Below are positions 31,356 through 36,608 of a DNA stretch of 36,608 bases, piece after piece. The notes under the pieces are model-generated. The model did not search any database. It was given only the letters and a program-made list of their open reading frames with translations, and was not told the origin of the DNA. Where the stretch lies: NCBI GenBank assembly GCA_964565705.1, contig CAZMGD010000034.1, forward strand, positions 1-36,608. Reading direction: 5' to 3'. Position numbers and translations under genes: made by a program. This stretch comes from CAZMGD01 sp964565705 (lineage in GTDB: Bacteria > Actinomycetota > Acidimicrobiia > Acidimicrobiales > Ilumatobacteraceae). Position 1 is the stretch's first letter. Each line of letters begins with the position of its first letter.

Positions 31356-32770
31356 CGGAGCCCGCGGCGCGTCCCTCTCGCGCTCTCGCCGACGTCGACC
31401 CGCTCGTGTACGTGGGCGTCGTCGCCGCCGCGATCGCGTTCTTGCTGTTTGCCGTGTGGCGCTGGCTCGATGCCGCGGCCTCGCCCCCGACTCCGGCGCC
31501 GAACGCGGCGACCGAGGTGGTCACCCCGCCGGCGGTTCCATTGCTGTCGTCGCGGCGGGTGCCGATGACGGCCCAACGAGACCTGTCGCTCAACGCGTTC
31601 CAGAGCGATCTGCAGCCGGTCGTCGACAGCGTGTCGAGCAGGGGCTGCGTCGCGGTCGCCGTCGACGGGTTGGCGGTCAACTCGACGAACGCGACCGCAC
31701 CACTCATCCCGGCGAGCAACCAGAAGCTCCTGACGACGGCGGTCGCGCTCGAGGTGCTCGGATCGGAGCACACGTTCACGACCGAGGTGCGCGGCGCGCT
31801 GTCCGGCGGCGTGGTAGAGGGCGACCTCTACCTGATCGGCGGCGGCGATCCGGTGCTCGAGACCGCCGGGTACGCCGCCCCCGACCACCCGACGATCACG
31901 CCGACGAACTTCGACGGGCTCGCCGCTCAGCTGATCGCCGCGGGCGTGACGGCGGTGACCGGCAACGTGGTCGCGATCGACAGCCGCTACGACGCCGAGC
32001 GCTTCCCACCGGGCTGGAGCGAGGGCATCCGCCAGCAGGAGGCGGGCCCCATCGGGGCGCTGGTCGTCGACGACGATGTGTTCGGCGGCACCAAGCCGCC
32101 GGATCCGGCACAGGCCGCTGCCGACGAGCTCGTCCGCCAGCTGCGCGCAGCAGGGCTCCAAGTCGGTGGGTCCACGCGTGGCGACGCCGCCCCCGACGTC
32201 CCCGTGCTGGCGAGCGTCCAGTCGGCGCCGCTGCGCACGATCGCCGTCGACGTCCTGACCAACAGCGACGACAACGCGGCCGAGATGCTGCTGAAGGAGC
32301 TCGGGACGACGTACCGGCTGCCTGGTACCCGCGACAACGGGCTGGGCGTCGTGCGCTCCACCCTGATCGCGTGGGGTGTCGATCTGACCGGCATGAACCT
32401 GGTCGACGGATCGGGCCTCGACCGCACGAACCTGGCGAGCTGCAACGGCTTCGTCACCGTGCTGACGGAGCAGGCGGACAACCCCGACTTCACGAGCGCT
32501 CCGGCGATCCTCGGCCGCACCGGTACCCTCGAGGGCGTCTTGACCGACAGCCCGCTGGCCGGGGAGCTGCGGGCGAAGACCGGTTCGCTCACCGGGGTCA
32601 AGGCGCTGTCGGGGTACGTGCCCGTCGACGGTGGCGGCACCATCGAGTTCTCGTTGCTCCTGAACGCGCCGGGGGTGGAGAACGACTACCTCGACACGTG
32701 GAGCGACCTCGTCGACGCGCTGGCGACGTATCCGTCGGGCCCCACCGCGGCGCAGCTCGCTCCGTACTGA
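31352..32770 (+). CDS. dacB: D-alanyl-D-alanine carboxypeptidase/endopeptidase (peptidase S13, DacB/PBP4-like)
   Basis: This 472-residue penicillin-binding protein trims peptidoglycan peptides. It has an N-terminal transmembrane anchor (about 18-37, VYVGVVAAAIAFLLFAVWRW) and a Pro/Thr linker, so the catalytic part is extracytoplasmic. The SxxK motif is S122-NQK125 (PASNQKLLTTAVALEVLG). The KTG motif is in LRAKTGSLTGVKALSGY. The SxN position reads NSDDNAAEMLLKELG (from S305): aligned to the family the third residue is Asp with Asn next to it, a possible variation. The long insertion between SxxK and SxN fits S13. The ATG overlaps the upstream stop, an odd pairing of cell-wall and acyl-CoA genes. 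Confidence 0.92.
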   Translation: MTEPAARPSRALADVDPLVYVGVVAAAIAFLLFAVWRWLDAAASPPTPAPNAATEVVTPPAVPLLSSRRVPMTAQRDLSLNAFQSDLQPVVDSVSSRGCVAVAVDGLAVNSTNATAPLIPASNQKLLTTAVALEVLGSEHTFTTEVRGALSGGVVEGDLYLIGGGDPVLETAGYAAPDHPTITPTNFDGLAAQLIAAGVTAVTGNVVAIDSRYDAERFPPGWSEGIRQQEAGPIGALVVDDDVFGGTKPPDPAQAAADELVRQLRAAGLQVGGSTRGDAAPDVPVLASVQSAPLRTIAVDVLTNSDDNAAEMLLKELGTTYRLPGTRDNGLGVVRSTLIAWGVDLTGMNLVDGSGLDRTNLASCNGFVTVLTEQADNPDFTSAPAILGRTGTLEGVLTDSPLAGELRAKTGSLTGVKALSGYVPVDGGGTIEFSLLLNAPGVENDYLDTWSDLVDALATYPSGPTAAQLAPY

Positions 32771-32792
32771 CCGCCTGCGGGAGGATGAGCGG

Positions 32793-33455
32793 GTGAGGAC
32801 CCTGCCGATGTTCCCGCTCGGCACGGTGCTGCTGCCGGGGGAGGGGTTGCCGCTGCACGTGTTCGAGCCGCGCTACCGCGCGCTGGTGCTCGACTGCCTC
32901 GCTGCCGAGAACGGTCCGTGGTTCGGGGTGGTGCTCATCGCCCGCGGGCACGAGGTCGGCGGGGGCGACGAACGCCACGACCTCGCAGCGATGGCCCGCA
33001 TCGTTCGCCACGAGATGGCGCCCGACGGCAGGTTCGGCCTGTTCTGCGTCGGCGGCGAGCGGATCAGGGTCGTCGAGTGGCTGGCAGACGACCCCTACCC
33101 GCGAGCGATGGTGGAGGAGCTGCCGGACCAGTCCGTCGATCCGTACGCGTTCGCCGCCGCGCTGGCGCCGGTCGTCGATGCGATGGGCGAGACGCACACG
33201 CTGCTGGCCGAGTTGGCAACGCGGCTCGGGCGCGACGCTCCCGAGCGACCACCGGCGCTCGACGCCGCGCTCGGTGGCTCCGTCGACCCGACGATGGTCG
33301 GCTACGCCCTGGCGTCGGCGGCGCCACTCGGTCCGGCCGACCGCCTCCGGATCCTCGCCGCGCCGGACCCGCGCACACGCCTCGTGGTGCTCGCCGAGGC
33401 CATCGACGATGCCAACGCGATGATCCGATTCCGCTTGTCAGGCATCGACGAATAG
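32793..33455 (+). CDS. LON peptidase N-terminal (substrate-binding) domain protein
   Basis: This 220-residue protein begins MFPLGTVLLPGEGLPLHVFEPRYRALVLDCL, the classic Lon N-domain opening. FGVVLIARGHEVGGGDERHDLAAMARIV and GRFGLFCVGGERIRVVEWLADDPYPRAMVEELPD follow. There is no AAA or protease domain, so it is a stand-alone substrate-binding domain, common in Actinobacteria. Its role is unknown. The start at GTG 32793 follows a GGGAGG ribosome site. Confidence 0.9.
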   Translation: MRTLPMFPLGTVLLPGEGLPLHVFEPRYRALVLDCLAAENGPWFGVVLIARGHEVGGGDERHDLAAMARIVRHEMAPDGRFGLFCVGGERIRVVEWLADDPYPRAMVEELPDQSVDPYAFAAALAPVVDAMGETHTLLAELATRLGRDAPERPPALDAALGGSVDPTMVGYALASAAPLGPADRLRILAAPDPRTRLVVLAEAIDDANAMIRFRLSGIDE

Positions 33456-33498
33456 CCGTCGCAGGGCTCGCTGGGGATCGCGTGGTAGACAGTCCGGC

Positions 33499-33807
33499 GT
33501 GGCAGCGCAGGAAGACCTCGGCATCGTCGAACTGGTCAGGGCATACGCGCAGCAGGAGACCGTCGGGCGGCTCCGGGGTGCTGGTCGGTGGCTGGCGTAC
33601 GGGGCGATCGGAGCGGTCCTCATCGGGATCGGTCTGGTCCTCCTGCTGGTCGGCTTGCTGCGCGTCCTGCAGACCGAGCTCGACACCACGTTCGACGGCG
33701 CCTGGAGCTGGGTGCCGTACGCGATCGTGCTGGCCGTCGCCCTGATCGTGCTGGCGATCGCGATCAGCCGGGTGAAGAAGGCGACGCTGGCGAAGGAGCC
33801 GAAGTGA
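33499..33807 (+). CDS. Putative actinobacterial holin-X/phage-holin superfamily III membrane protein
   Basis: This 102-residue protein has a short amphipathic N-terminus (GIVELVRAYAQQETVGRLRGAGRW) followed by two transmembrane helices (about 33-55 and 70-90), matching the Phage_holin_3_6/holin-X layout. There are no phage genes nearby, so a lytic role is unlikely; it is more likely a membrane accessory protein. A TAGACA 7 nt before GTG 33499 resembles the leaderless box but lacks the final T. The stop shares one base with the next gene's ATG. Confidence 0.78.
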   Translation: MAAQEDLGIVELVRAYAQQETVGRLRGAGRWLAYGAIGAVLIGIGLVLLLVGLLRVLQTELDTTFDGAWSWVPYAIVLAVALIVLAIAISRVKKATLAKEPK

Positions 33808-34031
33808 TGGCCAAGGAAGTGAGCGCGCCCCCGAAGAAGGTCACGCGCGATGACATCGAGCGCGAGCTGCGCAAGCTGCAAGACGACGTGCACGGTCGCG
33901 TCGACAGCAAGAAGAAGTCGATCGCCACCGGCGTCGCGGTCGGCGGCGTGCTGATCCTCTTGGTGTTCTTCTTCTTGGGCAAGCGCAGCGGCAAGAAGAA
34001 GACCACGCTCGTCGAGATCCGGCGCCTCTGA
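33807..34031 (+). CDS. Small single-pass membrane protein (hypothetical)
   Basis: This 74-residue protein starts at ATG 33807; GTG 33804 is also possible. It has a charged helical N-half (TRDDIERELRKLQDDVHGRVDSKKKS), one transmembrane helix (IATGVAVGGVLILLVFFFLG), and a basic C-tail. It overlaps both neighbours by single bases, so the three small genes before trmI form one tight unit. The function is unknown. Confidence 0.75.
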   Translation: MAKEVSAPPKKVTRDDIERELRKLQDDVHGRVDSKKKSIATGVAVGGVLILLVFFFLGKRSGKKKTTLVEIRRL

Positions 34032-34294
34032 TGGCTCGTGCTCGCTCCACTCGGCCCAGCGCCCTGTCACCCTTCGTCAGGGCGCGCCGCGAATTCGTGT
34101 ACAAGGGCCTCCTCGGTGGCAACCGGAAGTGGCTGGTGATCGGCGGGATCGTCTACGTCGGTGCCGGCCTCCGACGCACGTTCGGCAAGCACCCCGAGAT
34201 CGTGCTGATCGAGAAGCTCGTGCCCGGTCAGCCGATCCGGCTCGAAGCGATCCCTGCGCCGACGCGGCGCCGACGTCGCGCCGCGCGTCGCTGA
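34031..34294 (+). CDS. Small basic hypothetical protein
   Basis: This 87-residue protein from ATG 34031 shares its first base with the previous stop codon. It is rich in Arg/Lys (REFVYKGLLGGNRKWLVIGGIVYVGAGLRRTFGKHPEIVLIEKLVPGQPIRLEAIP) and ends in an arginine run. A short hydrophobic stretch (WLVIGGIVYVGAGL) may dip into the membrane. Its stop is 2 bp before the trmI GTG. The function is unknown. Confidence 0.73.
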   Translation: MARARSTRPSALSPFVRARREFVYKGLLGGNRKWLVIGGIVYVGAGLRRTFGKHPEIVLIEKLVPGQPIRLEAIPAPTRRRRRAARR

Positions 34295-34296
34295 CC

Positions 34297-35097
34297 GTGC
34301 AGGGCCCGTCGGCCCCGTTCGCGAGCGGCGAGCGGGCGCTGTTGATCGACACGAAGCAGCGCCGTTACCTCATCGAGCTGCAGGCTGGTGGCGAGTTCCA
34401 CAGCCACGCCGGGTTCGTGCCCCACGACGACGTGATCGGCCTCGCCCAGGGCACGTGGGTGATCAGCACGAAAGGTGCCAAGTACCTCGCCCTGCGACCG
34501 ACCCTGGAGGACTTCGTGGTCGAGATGCCGCGCGGTGCGCAGGTGATCTACCCGAAGGATCTCGCCCCGATCTGCATGCTCGCCGACATCGGTCCGGGCG
34601 CCAGGGTGTTCGAGACCGGTGTGGGCTCGGGGGCGCTGTCGATCACGATGCTGCGTTGGGGGGCGACGATCGTCGGCTACGAGCTGCGCGAGGACTTCCT
34701 CAACCGGGCCCGCAACAACGTGCGCGGGTTCCTCGGTGCCGACGCGCTCGATCGCTACGACGTGTCGCTGCGCGACAGCTACGACGGCATCGACGCGTCG
34801 CACGGCCCGTTCGACCGCGTCGTGCTCGACCTGCCTGAACCGTGGCAGGTCGTGCCCCATGCCGAGCACGCCCTGGCACCGGGCGGCATCCTCGTGGCCT
34901 ACACGCCGTCGATCACGCAGGCAGCACGAGTGCGCGAGGGGCTCGCGTCGCAGTCGTGGGGCGCGACGCGCACCCTGGAGGTGCTGCACCGCACCTGGCA
35001 CATCGAAGGTCAAGCGGTGCGACCCGACCACCGCATGGTGGCCCACACCGCGTTCCTCACCGTGTCCCGCCTGGTCGACGCGTCGTCCCGGGGCTGA
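34297..35097 (+). CDS. trmI: tRNA (adenine-58-N1)-methyltransferase TrmI
   Basis: TrmI methylates A58 in the T-loop of tRNAs using SAM. The 266-residue protein has an N-terminal beta-barrel (ERALLIDTKQRRYLIELQAGGEFHSHAGFVPHDDVIG, VISTKGAKYLALRPTLEDFVVEMPRGAQVIYPKDLAPICMLADIGPGARVFETGVGSGALSITML). The SAM motif I is FETGVGSGALS, and the catalytic-site LDLPEPWQV lies downstream. Start GTG 34297 is chosen because earlier in-frame codons fall in the previous gene. It lies one gene away from the proteasomal ATPase arc, as in Mycobacterium (Rv2118c near Rv2115c), supporting actinobacterial origin. Confidence 0.95.
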   Translation: MQGPSAPFASGERALLIDTKQRRYLIELQAGGEFHSHAGFVPHDDVIGLAQGTWVISTKGAKYLALRPTLEDFVVEMPRGAQVIYPKDLAPICMLADIGPGARVFETGVGSGALSITMLRWGATIVGYELREDFLNRARNNVRGFLGADALDRYDVSLRDSYDGIDASHGPFDRVVLDLPEPWQVVPHAEHALAPGGILVAYTPSITQAARVREGLASQSWGATRTLEVLHRTWHIEGQAVRPDHRMVAHTAFLTVSRLVDASSRG

Positions 35098-35109
35098 CCT
35101 CGGACGCGA

Positions 35110-35135
35110 CGAAGGCGCCCCGGAGGGCGCCTTCG
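35110..35135. terminator. Bidirectional hairpin between trmI and ferredoxin
   Basis: Arms 35110-35120 and 35125-35135 pair perfectly over 11 bp with a CGGA tetraloop. It lies 12 bp after the trmI stop and 18 bp after the ferredoxin stop on the other strand. No U-tract is seen. Confidence 0.8.
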
Positions 35136-35153
35136 GTCAGCGAACGATGTGGA

Positions 35154-35399
35154 TCAGGGCTCGATGAAGATGCACTCGCCGGGGCACTCCTCGGCGGCCT
35201 CGATCACGGAGTCGAGCTGGCTGTCGGGGAAGTTGGCGAGACCCTCCGCACCCTGGGGCAGGCCCTTGGCGGCGGCATAGATCTTGTCGCCTTCCTTCAC
35301 GTACGCCAGGCCGTCGTCGAGCAGGGTGAACACGTCGGGAGCGATCTCTTCGCAGAGACCGTCGCCGGTGCAGAGATCCTGGTCGATCCAGACTTTCAT
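35154..35399 (-). CDS. Small ferredoxin with CxxDxxC cluster motif
   Basis: This 81-residue ferredoxin begins MKVWIDQDLCTGDGLC: C10, D13 and C16 form CxxDxxC, and the distal ECPGEC gives C72 (followed by Pro) and C76. This matches single-cluster ferredoxins that hold a 3Fe-4S cluster, or a 4Fe-4S cluster with Asp as fourth ligand, as in Pyrococcus furiosus ferredoxin. It would carry electrons, for example to a P450 or other oxygenase; the partner is not in the window, though the desaturase is a candidate. It has a good ribosome site (AGGAG, 11 nt upstream), unlike the leaderless genes. It is divergent from arc. Confidence 0.9.
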   Translation of the reverse strand: MKVWIDQDLCTGDGLCEEIAPDVFTLLDDGLAYVKEGDKIYAAAKGLPQGAEGLANFPDSQLDSVIEAAEECPGECIFIEP

Positions 35400-35437
35400 G
35401 GAGATGAGCTCCTGTTCGAGGGGCCGGTGGTGCCGTC

Positions 35438-35443
35438 ACTGTA
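35438..35443 (-). promoter_or_regulatory. Candidate -10 box of the ferredoxin gene
   Basis: On the minus strand TACAGT lies 38 nt before the ferredoxin ATG, leaving a leader that contains the AGGAG ribosome site. Confidence 0.4.
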
Positions 35444-35498
35444 CACGTCGATGTGTGGCGGACCACGGTCTCGGGGTGTCGCATCGATCACCTCCGTG

Positions 35499-35512
35499 TC
35501 ACACCGATGTGA
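35499..35512. promoter_or_regulatory. Inverted repeat TCACA-N4-TGTGA in the ferredoxin/arc promoter region
   Basis: A 5-bp perfect dyad with a 4-bp spacer lies centrally in the 198-bp divergent gap. The heptamer CGATGTG in it recurs at 35449-35455. It is a possible regulator site; the regulator is unknown. Confidence 0.45.
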
Positions 35513-35543
35513 ACGCTGACCATTGCGCCGCGATTCGTGCATC

Positions 35544-35558
35544 ACACGCGTGTAGGTT
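35544..35558 (+). promoter_or_regulatory. arc promoter: palindrome ACACGCGTGT abutting -10 TAGGTT
   Basis: The perfect 10-bp palindrome at 35544-35553 shares its last base with TAGGTT (35553-35558), the best -10 candidate for arc. This predicts a leader of about 33 nt with the ribosome site AAGGAGGTGA right before the ATG. A protein bound at the palindrome would block the promoter. Confidence 0.5.
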
Positions 35559-35597
35559 CCCGAGCAGCGCCCTGCGGGGCGAGCGAAGGAGGTGACC

Positions 35598-36608
35598 ATG
35601 GCCGACGAGCCCATCGCCGACGGATTGAACGACGCCGAGCGCGCTTCGGTGCTGGAGGACGAGGTGGCGTCCCTGCGCCGCAAGCTCGCCGACGCACCAC
35701 GCCGGGTGCGCGCCCTCGAGGAGCGGTTGCTGGAGACCAAGGGTCAGCTCGCCGCGGCGACCTCGCAGAACGAGCGTCTGACCTACACCTTGCGCGAGGC
35801 GCGCGAGCACATCAGCACCTTGCGCGAGGAGGTCGACAAGCTCACGCAGCCGCCGTCTGCCTACGGCGCGGTCGTCGGCAAGAACGACGACGGCACGGTC
35901 GACGTGCTGACCAGCGGCCGCAAGATGCGCGTCGGACTGCACCCCGACATCGACCTCGACGCGCTCGAGCGCGGCGCCGAGGTCGTGCTCAACGACAGCT
36001 TCAACGTCGTCATGGCCCGCTCGCCCGAGGTCGGCGGCGAGGTCGTCAGCATCAAAGAGGTGCTGGAGGACGGCGTGCGCGCGCTCGTCGTGGGTCGCGC
36101 CGACGAGGAGCGGGTGTGCGAGCTCGCCGACGCCGTGCGCGGCATGCACCTGCGCGCCGGCGACACGATGCGCCTCGACGTGCGCAGCAACCTGTTGCTC
36201 GAGCGCCTGCCCCGCCCCGAGGTGGAGGATCTGTTGCTGGAGGAGGTGCCCGACATCTCGTACGCGGACATCGGTGGCCTCGACGGCCAGATCGAGCAGA
36301 TCGCCGATGCGGTCGAGCTGCCGTTCCTGTACCAGGAGCTGTTCGCCGAGCACCAGCTGCCGGCGCCGAAGGGGATCTTGCTGTACGGCCCGCCCGGTTG
36401 CGGCAAGACGCTGATCGCCAAGGCGGTCGCCAACAGCCTCGCCAGGAAGGTGGCGTCGGCCACCGGCGACGAGAAGGGCCGCAGCTACTTCATCAACATC
36501 AAGGGTCCGGAGCTGCTCAACAAGTACGTCGGCGAGACCGAGCGCCAGATCCGTCTCGTGTTCCAGCGGGCGCGCGAAAAGAGCGAGGAGGGCTGGCCGG
36601 TCATCGTC
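35598..36608 (+). CDS. arc: Proteasomal AAA ATPase ARC/Mpa (3' truncated by window)
   Basis: ARC/Mpa unfolds Pup-tagged proteins and feeds them to the 20S proteasome. The first 337 residues are present. There is an N-terminal coiled coil (about 15-85, VLEDEVASLRRKLADAPRRVRALEERLLETKGQLAAATSQNERL) that binds Pup, then two OB-type domains (YGAVVGKNDDGTVDVLTSGRKMRVGLHPDIDL; VSIKEVLEDGVRALVVG). The AAA domain follows, with DISYADIGGLDGQIEQI and Walker A GPPGCGKT (264-271), then KGPELLNKYVGETERQIR. The window ends before Walker B. ATG 35598 is preceded by a near-perfect AAGGAGGTGA ribosome site. dop, pup and prcBA are expected downstream but are not seen. Confidence 0.96.
   Translation, partial: MADEPIADGLNDAERASVLEDEVASLRRKLADAPRRVRALEERLLETKGQLAAATSQNERLTYTLREAREHISTLREEVDKLTQPPSAYGAVVGKNDDGTVDVLTSGRKMRVGLHPDIDLDALERGAEVVLNDSFNVVMARSPEVGGEVVSIKEVLEDGVRALVVGRADEERVCELADAVRGMHLRAGDTMRLDVRSNLLLERLPRPEVEDLLLEEVPDISYADIGGLDGQIEQIADAVELPFLYQELFAEHQLPAPKGILLYGPPGCGKTLIAKAVANSLARKVASATGDEKGRSYFINIKGPELLNKYVGETERQIRLVFQRAREKSEEGWPVIV

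Noticed and set aside
33499..33807. Prophage remnant because of the holin-like protein
   Set aside because: No integrase, structural, lysin or packaging genes are near, and all neighbours are housekeeping. Holin-X-like proteins occur as ordinary chromosomal genes in Actinobacteria.
1..36608. tRNA or rRNA genes in the intergenic gaps
   Set aside because: All gaps are under about 250 bp. None showed a tRNA T-loop/anticodon arrangement or rRNA-like sequence by eye; a covariance search would be needed to exclude them fully.

Overview
The window is about 36.6 kb of very GC-rich, densely packed bacterial chromosome with many GTG starts and many 1-4 bp start/stop overlaps. The content points to Actinomycetota, and most likely to class Acidimicrobiia (Ilumatobacter-like). 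The reasons are a proteasomal AAA ATPase (ARC/Mpa) close to the tRNA m1A58 methyltransferase TrmI, the ruvB / queA-tgt / yajC-secD-secF / apt-rel / hisS-aspS / rarA order, and an actinobacterial holin-X-like protein. The taxon is inferred from gene content; no search was run. I see no prophage, insertion sequence, CRISPR array, rRNA or tRNA.

Layout: (1) 1-4.0 kb: end of ruvB, an SDR oxidoreductase, a dienelactone-hydrolase-like gene on the minus strand, then queA-tgt for queuosine. (2) 4.0-9.9 kb: yajC-secD-secF (Sec translocon accessory complex), apt and the bifunctional ppGpp enzyme Rel. (3) 9.9-13.4 kb: a small zinc-ribbon protein, then hisS-aspS, preceded by a striking 106-bp imperfect inverted repeat. 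(4) 13.4-14.3 kb: a carboxymuconolactone-decarboxylase/AhpD-like gene on the minus strand. (5) 14.36-20.1 kb: an unbroken chain of seven overlapping genes (Nudix hydrolase, rarA, two small membrane-associated proteins, glcD, glcE, an aminoglycoside-phosphotransferase-like kinase), closed by a perfect 22-bp hairpin. (6) 20.2-22.8 kb: a class-3 aldehyde dehydrogenase (minus) and glcF (plus), so the glycolate oxidase genes are split. (7) 22.7-27.3 kb, minus strand: a 61-aa protein, a LOG-family protein, a 240-bp gap holding four tandem hairpins, then tkt-tal. (8) 27.3-29.2 kb: a hypothetical protein and a fatty-acid desaturase, divergent from a TetR regulator across a perfect 20-bp palindrome. 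(9) 29.2-35.1 kb: an NDP-forming acyl-CoA synthetase fused in beta-alpha order, dacB, a Lon-N-domain protein, three small membrane or basic proteins, and trmI. (10) 35.15-36.6 kb: a small ferredoxin (minus), divergent from the proteasomal ATPase gene arc, which runs off the window.

Most of the window is housekeeping: translation and tRNA modification, protein export, stringent response, recombination, pentose phosphate and glycolate metabolism, and cell wall. The most interesting signals are non-coding. A TAnnnT -10 box lies 6-8 nt before the start codon of nine genes, which suggests widespread leaderless transcription. The others are the hisS upstream repeat, the desaturase/TetR operator, and the four-hairpin array downstream of tal.
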